From: Sordaria brevicollis
Lineage: Eukaryota > Ascomycota > Sordariomycetes > Sordariales > Sordariaceae
Length of the DNA: 64,000 nt
NCBI GenBank assembly: GCA_033439795.1
Contig: JAUTDP010000001.1
Location: 2,108,001-2,172,000, forward strand
Direction of reading: 5' to 3'
The stretch's first letter is position 1. Each line of letters begins with the position of its first letter. Under the pieces are notes generated by a model that was not told the origin of the DNA, did not search any database, and saw only the letters and a program-made list of their open reading frames with translations. The position numbers and the translations under genes are program-made. This document shows, piece after piece, positions 46,900 through 58,400 of this stretch.

Positions 46900-49800
46900 T
46901 AATACTTTCGTTAACCCGTCGGCGACTATTTCGGTTATAAATATATAATATATATTAAATATACTGTATTACTATCCCTTTCGGAATTAATAATTATAAA
47001 TATCGATATATTTAAATTTAATTTAAAGTTTAACGTTTTTTTTAGTAATTAGGCGGATCGTTTGAGCATTATTATATCCTAATAGAATATTCTTATCGTT
47101 AATTCCTAAATTAAGAATTAGCGAATTAAATAAACGTTTTATTTATAAATTTTTATAAACCCTTTATAATAAGGATAATAATTCAATTTCGGTAGTAAAG
47201 GTAGTAATAATATTTTATTTATTAATTCGCTAATCGATAATTCTATTTAATAATTATATAACGAATCCTTATAAATTTTATCGATTTAGAATATTATTAA
47301 TATAAAAGGCGTTAATTAAAATTAAGAATAAATTACTACCCTTTAATTAAAATGCGTAATCTTCGGTACCCTTAAAATAAGCGAATAATCGGTTAGTAGT
47401 AATATAATAAATACCGTTAAAATTAGTAAAGAAACGGGATAATTTAAAGCCGGTAAAAACGTTATTGGGTTTAGTAATAATTAGCGTATATATAATTTTA
47501 CCGATTACTTTTTAATATATTTTAACGGATTTGAAATTAGCGGTACCTTTAGAAGGGAGGAGTTCCTTAATATTTATAGGAATTTAAAGAAACGATTAGA
47601 ATTATTAGAGTTTTTCTATAATTTTTTTAATATATTCGTATTAAAATAATTAAATTAATCGCTTTATTCGGTTTCGAATAACTTTGATATTTAAAAACTA
47701 TTAAATATTATTACCGCCCGTTAATTGGTAATAACCTTTTAGAATGTTAATAATTTTAGTAGCGTTGTATTTATTTTCGTTTTAATAGGTAAGAATAATA
47801 TTATCGACGTAGAAGAAGATTACTATACTTCGGTAAATAAATATATAAAGTTCTATAGGGATAGGGATTAAATTAATAATAATAAGAATTTTAGTGAATT
47901 TATATTATTATAGTAAAAGGGAGCGCCGAAAATTATAGAAAGCGCGTAATAATTTAATAATTTTACTTTATCGGGTATATTTTAATAATATTCGTATATA
48001 AATAAATTTATCGAAAAAGGTATTAACGAAAGCGTTAATAGTATTATATTATTTAAATTCGAAATTAAAATAACCCGTAATAATTATTATAATACGGAAG
48101 GTACGAATCGTTAAAGTGGCCGCGTAAATATCCTATAAATTTTAAAATTATTAATCTCTTTTTATAATAAAGCGTATTTTATTTTTGAAATAGTAATTTA
48201 TTGTATTAAATTTATAAATATATACCTATATAAAATCGAAGGGGATAATTCCTTAATACTCTTTTTAATCTACTTACTTCTATAATCCCTTTATATCGTA
48301 ATCCTAAAGATATTCCCTTTTAATTTAACGAAATATTTTTTAAAAAGGATAGAAATAAAGGTTTTAATAGCTTTTAAATAGAGGGGGGAATTCTTAGCGG
48401 TATAAAGTATTTAATATATTCAATATATTATACCTTTTAACGTTATTGATAATAAATTTCGAATCCGTATAAAAATCGTCGTTATCGATTTTTAATCCGA
48501 ATTTCCTTAATTAATTTAAATTAATATAATCGATAACGTAACCGTTGTATATATTAATTTAATAAAAATTAAGCGCGTTTAAAAAAGATGCTATTTAATA
48601 TAAATATTAATTTATTCGGGGGAAGTAGGTAAGAGGTTATATTGAGGGGACGTAGTTTAAATTTTTAATAAGAAATAAGGTTAAATTATTAAAGGGAATT
48701 GGTAAATTATAATTAATTAATTTATTCGTTTTATTTATTATTATATTTTATTAATTATTCGGTCGCTTTAATATTTAGGGATATAATATTTTTTCCTCTT
48801 ATTTATATATATACCCGGCGGGCTTAATAGGGATTATAAGGGTTTCTAGTTCCGCGGGTATAAATTCGACAATTAGACCGAAATTATTTAATTTATTATC
48901 GGTATAATTCTCTAAAATTAAAAAGGGTATAATAGAATCGTTTTCTAATTAATAGAGATTATTTAATTATACGGTTAATTCTTTTAGGGAGATTTTAAAC
49001 GAATTTTAGAATTTTTCGATATTATTTATGAAAACCTTATTTTTATTAAAAATTACGTCTTTAATTACTATAATCGAATTAGTATAAGGATTTTAAATTT
49101 GGTAAATATTTAACGATTAATAACCGACTAAATAATTAACCTAAATACGTCTCTTAAATTTTTTAATTTTATTATAATTGTATAGGATTTTTATTATAAG
49201 CGTAAAAATTTTATAATTATAGACTTTTAAATATATTAAAATAGGGATTACCTTTTATTAACCGCTATCGCGGTTTATTATATAAGCTTTAAAACGTTCT
49301 TTTAGGGTTTTCTAATTAAAATTATATTTAGGAATTTTATTAAAAAAGTAGGCTATAGCCGCTATAATTTCTCTCTAAAACTCTTTTAAAAGGTTTATAA
49401 ATTCTCTTATAATTTTAACTTTTTCGCTAAATATACCCTCCGAACATTTAGCGCCGCTATTCTATACTTAAATATATAACGTAAAGGGTTCGACCCTAAT
49501 ACCCTATTATAATAAAAAGGTAACGACCCTAAATTTAATTATCGTAATTTCGTTATTATATTCGACTATTTATATTTAAATTTAATATTAAATTTTCAAA
49601 CTAATAATAAAGGAAAATAAAATTACAATAATAAAATTAATAATCTTCTTAATAAAATAATATACCCAAAAATAGCTAAATTAACGGTTAATTATTACTA
49701 TTAGTATAAAGACCCAACCAAATCCTACCTTTATTAGAATATATTCGAAAAAATCGGTAATTACCCTTTATCCTAATTTTTTAAACGCGATGTAAGTAGC

Positions 49801-51600
49801 CCTCCCAATTTAATATTTCAATTTAACTACTATATACGCATTGTAATATATTAAATTTAGACTTTTAAAATATATATTATATTCCTTATTAATTAATTAA
49901 ATAAAGGTTTCGGGTTTAAAGTAATTAAATTTAAAGTATTAATATAAAATATCTCCCTCTTAAAGTTTCTTAACGGTCTTACTCTAAAGAATTCGAATAT
50001 TAAAAGAAGATTAATTAGCGTTATTTTTATAGGAATTAAAAAGGATATATTTAAGAATAAATTACTAAAAATAATTAAAAATAGAATAATAATAGGAAAA
50101 ATCGGGGGCGGGAATATAGGAATTAATAATATCCTAAGAGTAATCGAATTTTATAAACTTTCGAAGAAATACGAAATTGCAAACTATATTTAAAATTAAT
50201 ATTACGTCGTTTAAACGAAATTTAAAGAAATTACCCTTATTATCGCTAATTAGGATATAAACGGTCCCGTATCCCTTAATTATTAATAAATTATTATTAG
50301 CCTAAACGTAATTTCTTTTATTTATAAGGGTAAAATTTTTAAAACGGTTAATTTCGTTAAAGATATAAATTATCGTACTTAAATTAAAAATAACTAAATT
50401 TTTTAATAGGTATATTGGAATTTCCTATCGAAATTTTAATATTAAAAAATTAAATTAATAGCCAATTTTACTAATCCTTTAACCTTTAAATTAAAGTCCG
50501 CTATTAAAGGTATTAATCGTAAATTTTATTAGCCTTTTAATAAGAATTTATTACACTAATATAATTCTAATATTTAATTTACGGAACTTTTACGCAAATT
50601 AGGTACTTCTTTAATAATTTTCGTTAATTATATTTTAAATACATTAATTAAGAATTTAATTAAAATTAAGCGCTAAAGAGGGGATTATATACTAATACCT
50701 ATTATAAAAATAGTTAAATCTCTCGTAAATTTCGTAAACTCGTTTTTAACGCTTATTATCTTAATTATTAATATTTTGGCCGCGTTTCCTACCGGTATTA
50801 TTAAAAATATCCTTTATAATTCGACCGTTAAATATAAGGGTAAGAAACGTACTACTTTTTAAAACCTAATTACGCAACTTTTTAAGGTAATAATCGTAAA
50901 CCCGTTCCCTAAAATTGTAGGCTAAATTAAGGTAAGTAAAATTATTGTTTAGGAGCCTTTTATCCGTAATTTTAAAGGACGTAATTTAATTTTCAAAAAG
51001 GGAATTATTAAATTTACTTACTATATTAAAAAAATCGGTCTTCTATATTTTAAAGTTAATATATTTATCGACCTTAAAATATTTATTAATAATTATAATA
51101 TATTCCTATTCTTATAATTAATTAATTTAATTATAGGGATAAATTATAATATTAATTTTATCGCGGTAATTAGCGCGGATATTATCGTAGGTTTATTCTT
51201 CGTCGAATTAAACGTTAAATTTTACCGTATTGTATTAAATAGATAGGGAAATAATTCCTTTAAAATAAATTAATTAGAAATATTAATTAATATTATTTTT
51301 TATTTAAATACGAAGGGTAATAATCTTTTTTTTATAAATTTCTTAAATTTTTATATTACGATAATAATCGGTTATAACTTCCTAATAATTATAATAGTTA
51401 TATTTAATTAAAAAATCGTAATAGCGCGCTACGTATAAAATTAAAATTAGGGCCGGGGTAATAAAAAAAGCTAGGGCTTTAATAGCCGGTTAAGTAGTAG
51501 CGGTATTAATAAACGTAAGCGCGGTCGTCTTCTATTAGGAAGGAGGCGGTATCGAAGTACGGTTGCGCATTTTCGAAGCGGGTCTACTAGCCGTATAATC
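46900..51600 (-). pseudogene. copia gag-pol relic, inactivated by RIP
   Basis: Minus-strand coding remnants run between the LTRs. Reverse transcriptase is placed by the YVDD-derived box near 47.8 kb. RNase H should lie to its left and integrase and gag to its right, but RIP has erased motifs I could quote with confidence. Stop codons are dense in every frame. Confidence 0.6.
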
Positions 51601-51965
51601 TTTTTTAATAGATTGAAAAATCTCCTATTGAAATTGGGAATCGCTAGTCGAATTGGTAGTAACGGCTACGGCGTAAATTAAGGGATCTATAAAGTCTTTA
51701 ACGGTAGGCTCTATAAGGATAGTAAATTACGGCTTCTTATTATTAGGATTAATATATTTCTATAATTTTAATTCGAATACCTTCGATTAGAATCCTTTAT
51801 CCTATATAATCCAATCGTTAATAGATTTAAGGACAACGTCGCCCGCTTTCTTAAAATTAATAATCGAAGACATTATCGTAATTGTTTTTATTAATCGAAT
51901 ATCGCTATTATTATTATATTCTACCGGGTTATTACAATCGGGGGGTAGTAAATAAAACTCTTAAT

Positions 51966-52133
51966 TATAGAATAGTAGTAATATAGGGGTATTGAAAATA
52001 AGGGTGCAGAGTGTGTATTGTGTAGAATCTATTCTGTGACCAGGAAATCCCGCACACAGAAATCAGGGTTTTACCCAGCAATCTAGATTATATAAGAAAG
52101 GCGGTGGTAGGAAACCCACCCTTGTATCTGACA
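51966..52133 (-). repeat. LTR (5' LTR of the minus-strand element)
   Basis: Direct repeat of 46141-46308; retains the terminal CA (CTGACA) and the unmutated block around TGTGACCAGGAAATCCCGC. Confidence 0.9.
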
Positions 52134-52138
52134 GATCT
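52134..52138. repeat. Target-site duplication of the copia element, right copy
   Basis: GATCT, identical to 46136-46140. Confidence 0.85.
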
Positions 52139-52337
52139 CTGGGGCCAGTAGCCCAAAACTTTAATCAGGTAGCCCAAGTCCCGAATATCTGGTCCACCGC
52201 TTTTCGAGAAAATGTTTCTCTTCAACTTCTTTTGTAACTTCATACCACCTACGGCAACAGCTGGATCTGTATGCCCTCACACACTCCATTGTACACGATA
52301 TAGAAGAAAGGGTCCCTGAAGAAAAACTCGAAGCAAT

Positions 52338-54714
52338 ATGGCGGTATCCCGCCCCAAACGATCACTGGCTCGCCGAGCCGTCGCCTTTGTGAAAAAACTT
52401 ATTCACAAGCATCCAAAAGTTCCTGACTTGCCTCTGCCCGTCCCCACAGCAGCACAGGCAGCTTCTCGGCCAGACAAGAAGACCATCCTGAAGCATCCGG
52501 CAAAGAAGGACTTTCTCAAACAGGTCGTACCCGAGTCGGTGGGGGACTGCCCCTTGCCGTCCTTCGATCCCGGCATCTTTCACAGTGAGCTGCTGGATCT
52601 CAAGTTGTATCCTGAGATCGATCCCAATGATCCCAAGAACATCAAGGAGCCCGAAGGGAATGTCCGTGAAGGAACGTATCTGGGTACGCAGCTCGCCTTG
52701 ACACAGGCATATGAGCGTGTTGAACAAATGTAAGTTTGATGGTGCTGGTGATGACCACTGCTATAAGGCGGTGAACATCATGATCACTTGCCAAGAAGAT
52801 TTCACATGTTACATCAAGACTAACTCAACTTCCAGATTCAACTCACTCTTCGATGTTCTCGGTGTTGAACCTACCTTTCCTAGATACGTCTCACTTGAAC
52901 AGCAAAGAAACATCTACCAGTTCACGCCATATCCCAACAACGCCGATGGATCTCCTGCCGAGTTCCCACCTCATCTCCAGCACATCCCTGTGGGTCAGAA
53001 CTACACGGTCTTTGGCGTCTTCAACACTGCCGGTCTGCTCGAAACAGCGGTCATCTTGCAGAAGCTCATCCCGGATGAAGACGGTTTTCTTGGGCGGACG
53101 AAGCAATGGTTGCTGGAAAAGGCACGCGCTGCTGCGTACGGGGGTGAACCGGAGAAGGGTATCACCATCCAGGACGTTGAGGACTACAACCGGTACCACC
53201 GTAAGGTAGGCACCGACATTGCCGGCGGCGGCAACATTGGCCTTCTGGACGACTGGTATAGCGACCGCCGCTTTGCCGAGCAGCAGTTCACTGGTACCAA
53301 CCCGACGACCATTACCCAAGCCGGGAAGCAATGGATCGGCGAGTTCTTGACAGCCGCGAGAATGGGTGGCTACAACGACTGGATCTCAGCCTTGGAAGCC
53401 GCAGATCCAGCATCTCTCTTTGTTCAGGATGGAAGCTACTTCCGCAACGCCGTCGGAGTCTCCGACCAGACCGCCGTGCTCCATCACAAGCAGCCCGGCA
53501 GCGACGATAACTGGTGCGTCGGCGCCGTCAGTCTCTTCCAGCTCCACGACGACGGCAAGCTCCACCCGGTCGCCATCTGCATCGACTACCGCGGCTCCAT
53601 GGAATCATCCGTCACCATCTTCAACAAGCGCCTCACCCCTCGGGACTCGACCCGGACCGAAAAGACCGACTGGCCATGGCGCTACGCCAAAACCTGCGCC
53701 CAAGTAACCGACTGGATGCGCCACGAGTTGACCGTCCACCTCACTCTCGCCCACTTAGTCGAAGAAGCCATCATCGTCGGCACCAACCGGTCCCTACCCA
53801 TGGAACACCCCGTCTACCGACTCTTATCTCCTCACTGGTACAAAACCCTCTCCGTCAACGCCGCGGCCCGCGCCACTTTAGTCCCGCAAGTAATCGTCGA
53901 CATCGTCGGCATCTCCCCCTCCCAATGCCACTCCTTCATCCGGCACGCCTACGACACGTACGATTTCGTAGCGAACTACGTCCCCAACGACCTCGCCCGG
54001 CGCGGTTTCCCCAGCACAGCCGAAGGCCTCTCCTCTTCCCCGAAATACAAGAACTACGCCTACGCCAAAGACGTCCTAGCCCTCTGGACCGACCTCCGCT
54101 CCTACGTCTCCGAGATGCTCGCCCTCTCTTATCCAAGCGACGACTCCGTCGCCAACGACACCTACATCCAATCCTGGGTATCCGAAATGCGTCAAGGCGG
54201 CGCGCACATGTCTTCCTTCCCCACCATCTCCTCTCTCGAATCGCTAACGGACGCAATAACAATGTGCATCCACACCGCCACCTCCTTCCACTCGGCCGTC
54301 AACTACCTCCAGAACTTCTACCAGGCGTTCGTAATCGCTAAACCCCCTTCGCTTTGCATCCCGCCCCCGTCTACCCTCTCCGCCCTTCTTCAGATGAAGG
54401 AACACGACCTCGTCGCTTCTTTACCCATTAACCGCCAGCGGCAGTGGCTGCTTTCAGCCCAAGTCCCCTGGTTACTCAGCTTCCGCGCTCCGCAAGATAG
54501 GAGTTTGCTGAATTACGCAGCTAGCATGTGGCGCGTTTACAAAACGAAAAAGGGGCGCAGGGAGAAGATGGTGGCCGAGGCTAGCGAGCGACTTTACAGC
54601 AGGTTGAGAAGGACGCAGACGGTGGTGTGGGAGAATTCGAGGGCGATGGATAAGGGGAGTTTACCGTATTTGGTGCTGGATCCGGGGGATACGGCTGTGT
54701 CGATTCTTATCTGA
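52338..54714 (+). CDS. Lipoxygenase (ascomycete, Ile-terminated type)
   Basis: Exons 52338-52729 and 52836-54714 (GTAAGT donor, CTTCCAG acceptor) give 756 residues. Lipoxygenases add O2 to polyunsaturated fatty acids such as linoleate to form hydroperoxides. The conserved core is complete: TGTNPTTI; WRYAKTCAQVTDWMRHELTVHLTLAHLVEEA with metal-ligand histidines His432 and His437; the stretch MEHPVYRLLSPHWYKTL; a second ligand pair His616 and Asn620 in SFHSAVN; and a terminal Ile756 as the carboxylate ligand. A terminal Ile, rather than Val, and the lack of a signal peptide (the N-terminus is basic, MAVSRPKRSLARR) suggest the intracellular iron-type enzyme (LoxB-like) rather than secreted Mn-lipoxygenase; metal choice is inference. 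The ATG lies only 204 bp from the copia element, so the native promoter may be displaced. Confidence 0.92.
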
Positions 54715-55416
54715 TTTGAGCTGAGGAGGGGGGGTGGTTGTTTTCCTTTTTTCTGTTGTCTTTCTTGGTTTGTTTTTGTTCGTTTTTGACTTTCGTTGTT
54801 CTTCATTTTTTTGAGTATGATGTTTTCTAATCTTGATGATGAAGATATGACTGTTGATGACTATAGAGAGGAAAGATCTTGGGATCGCGCTATGATGGGA
54901 GGAATTTTCTTGGTTTCCGTTGAGATATCAGTTGGAGAGGTTGTCTGTTATTCTGTTGTTTTTGCTCTTTGTATACCTACCGATTTTGAAGTTTGCGAGA
55001 GAGAGAAAAAGGTGCTGGTCACCATGCTACGCATATCGTTTGTCATATCGTCATAATCTAATCAATAGTCGTTTTCTTGATTCAATGAACAGGGCTGACA
55101 TGAAATACCTACTTCCATGTGTGAAGCTACTCGGCCACTTTCTTGTCTTGATGGTTTTCGGGATCTGTTTTAGTCAATAATATGTTGGATCATCGCAAGA
55201 GATGCAGAATGTTGATAACCGTTGGCGTTGTAAATAATTCCTGTCTCTACTTGGGACGAGAGTCGACAATAGCGAAGGATCACGAGAGAACAATCAAGTA
55301 AAACTAGATAACCACTAACCATTTTCTTCTTCAAAATATCTGTCACTAAAAAAACATCTCTGAATACCATCCTTTTCGCTTGAAGAACAATTTACCTTCC
55401 TTTTGGATAAAGACGC
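54715..55416. other. Convergent intergenic region
   Basis: Holds the 3' ends of the lipoxygenase gene (+) and the next gene (-). Pyrimidine-rich then AT-rich. No gene seen. Confidence 0.5.
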
Positions 55417-58400
55417 CTAATCAACACTCCCATAACTCCCCACCTCCATCCCCTCCGTTCCCACCGTCCTTTCACTTCCCACCGTCCTATCCGTATTCAC
55501 ACTCCTCATAGTCCCCCTACTATCCTTCATCCACAACCCCGTCCCTGTACTCGTACTAGTGGTTCCCATCGATCCGCTCACATCCGTCCCTTCTCCCTCT
55601 CCCCCAACTTCTTTGACTCTAACCCTAACATGATTCCCATCTGCCCCGTTAACAATTCTCCACCCCGCTCCTGCTCCTCCATCCCCCCTTACGTATCCGT
55701 TTGCTTTGGGGCTAGTAGGGCGTTCCCATTCCCATGAACCTCTATGATATTCCTCGTCGGTCATCTGCGGACGCCTTCTTTGCCCACGGCCGCCCGTGTG
55801 GTGGTCGTCGTTGTCATGTCTGGGGGAATGTTCGGGATGAGCATCGGAATGAGTATCGGAGGGGTTGTCGACAGAAGAGTCAGATGATAGGGGGAGGACA
55901 TAATCTTCGACTTCCTCCAGCGGTATTATCAGGAGGTCAGAGTCGATTTGGACTGATGCGGTTCTGGTGTGTCGTAGCCCATTCCTCTCTTCATGTTCGG
56001 TATTATCAGTGTCGTGGGAGTCATGGCTGTCCTGGGTGTTTTGGGTAGCTTGACTGTCGACAGTCCCAGTAGTCATATCACTCCTCGTTCGGGAATGCTG
56101 TGAAGGATGCGAATGGTGCGAATGATGAGAATGTGAATGAGTATTCGAGCGGCTGTATGTATGAACATGGGTTTTAAGACTAGAATGAGACTCATTGGTC
56201 GTGACTCTGTCAAGGGAAGAAGACACGCGTGAAGACCCAGTCGTTGCCGTGGTGGCTGTGGTGCCGGTTGTTGAAGCGGTAGATGATCGTTTTCTTGCTT
56301 TGGTATGAGGTTTGGGATGGGTTATGTACCAAGTGCTTGGACCGGCGTGGGGGATGATGTCGTTTATGCTGCCGGTTGAGTGTCTTTTGTTGCTGCTGTC
56401 TTCCTTGTTACTGGTGGTGTGAAAACTGTCTCTTTTGCTGTGTCGTTTACTACTCTTATGACTTCGGCTACTGTGGCTATGCGTACTGCTAGCCCTCGTA
56501 GATATCGTCGAAATGCTCAAAGACCAAGAAGAACGCGATGAACGCCGATTGTTGCTATTGCTGTTGCTGTTGCTACTACTTTTACTGTAGCGATTTGTGT
56601 TATGACTGTGATGACTATTTCTATGATTTTTGTTACTTGTATTGGTGGACTCCTCATTATCGTGTACTCGGGAGCCATGCTCCTCGGAATCGGCAATGTT
56701 GCTGATGCTGCCATCTTCCTCGGGAACAGGAGACGGTAAAGCAGCGGAAACTGGGGCAGTTGCAGAAGAAGCAGAGGCCAAAGCAGCCAAAGCACGCGGG
56801 CGAGGGCGTGTAAAGAAAAGCTTGCTGGGTGGCCGCTGACCAGTGCCAACGTACGATGGGGCTCGGCCACCGTTGTCAGGGATCTCGTCACGTTGGTCAC
56901 TTTGCTCCTTTCTTGTTTCCCTTTCGTGCGGACTTTGTCCCTGTGTTTGGTCGTAGATTCTGTGGGCGTGACTTCGGCTGATCTTCGTCGTCAGAGCCTG
57001 ATCTTCGTTTTCTGCCAGGTTGGGACCGCTTTGTGGCGGGTTCGGACGACTTGGTGGCGGGTTGGGATCGCTCTTTGTCGGTAACGAGGTCGGCGGTTGG
57101 TCTGCTGCGTCCGGTCGTGTTTGCTCCGGTCTCGGCCGGGGGTGTGACTCTGGGTGTAGGTAAGTATTCGTGCTCGTCGATGACGGTCTCTTCGTCGGTG
57201 TCTGAGAGTGGTTCGTAGACTTCGGATGCTCTATCGATGACCCTGACACATCGTGCCCTTTTTGCAACGGAGTGTAAGCTTTCACTCCCTTGACAACATT
57301 ACTACTTCCGCCTTCCTCTTTGGCAAAGTCACGAGGTTGCTGTTTGTCATGGCGATTTTTTACGAACATGATATTCTTTTCTTCTTCGTCGAGAGTGTCG
57401 AAGGTGCCGTAAGAAGGCTGAGCCAGACTGGAACGAGCCGCAGACTCTGCAACGGTCCCCAGATTGCCACCAGTGTGGGCGCCCGTAGTGTAGGGAGTGA
57501 ACTCCGGTGCTTGGCTGAAGGCGGTCGTTGGTGGTACCGGCGGGAGCTCGTATGTCTCGCCGGTTGCGATGTCCACGTCGGAATGATAACCCAACTTAAG
57601 GTGGGAACCAAGCTTCTTTGCCGGATTTCCCGTCGATCTCATCGAGCCCATCAGCATGGGTGCGTCCGTGGTGCCGCCGCCGTTCGCGAGTGACTTTACT
57701 GCATACGCCTGACCAAAGTTGTCCGGGCTAGAAGGCGTCTTTTTGCAGTCAGGATGCTTAAAGTACCCAATAGACTCATCCGGCTCTATCCCGAGCGGAT
57801 TGCAGAGTTTACAATCACACTGTTCCTTGGGACCGGGTCGGGGGAACGAAAACCCAGGCGTCGGGACTTTGAAAACGGAATCTTCGTGGTAAAGCTTATA
57901 GTCAATCTCTTTGCCCTTCTTCCCAACCCCCGGGACCGCTCTGGGAACTCTCTCATTACCTTCGACTTCGACCGAAACCTTGGGAAGCGTGCTCATCAGA
58001 GGCGCCAACAAGAATTCCTCGTCGGGGGGCTCGCCATCTGCGTCCATCGTTTTGGTGATGGTTGTCATTTCTGGCACTTCCATGGCTGGTGGTTGCTGTG
58101 TCTTCGAAGAAGGCTGGTGGTCTTTCGAACGAGCAGCAGGAAGCGTTCCGGCTCGAGACTCGGAAGGGGAATGTCTTCCACTTGTTCCCAAGTTCAAGTG
58201 TCTCCCTTTCCAGTAAGGATGCAGCAGGCTAGTATCGACAATTTTTGTTTTTATCGTGATGCGTGGTGTTGCAGGACGACTTGCAGAATAGGTGGTTCGG
58301 TGTTGGGGGAAAACCAGCAACTTGAACTTTTTGAACTTCTCCACGCCACGTTCCCGGATACCAGTGGTGTGGTCTTGCCCGATTTTGTCTTGCATGTTCC

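Larger units (their letters stand above)
46141..52133 (-). mobile_element. Ty1/copia-type LTR retrotransposon, RIP-degraded
   Basis: A 5,993-bp element with 168-bp LTRs and a 5-bp duplication GATCT. Reverse-transcriptase motifs on the minus strand fix the orientation: the copia-type catalytic box reads YVDN (47800-47811, one RIP change from YVDD). Upstream of it RAFYNFRRSLLLLY (about 47900-47950) is the mutated form of the copia ALYGL-x-Q-S-P-x-x-W motif. A run of seven G on the minus strand next to the left LTR is a plausible polypurine tract. Internal sequence is saturated with RIP; the LTRs are much less affected. Confidence 0.9.
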
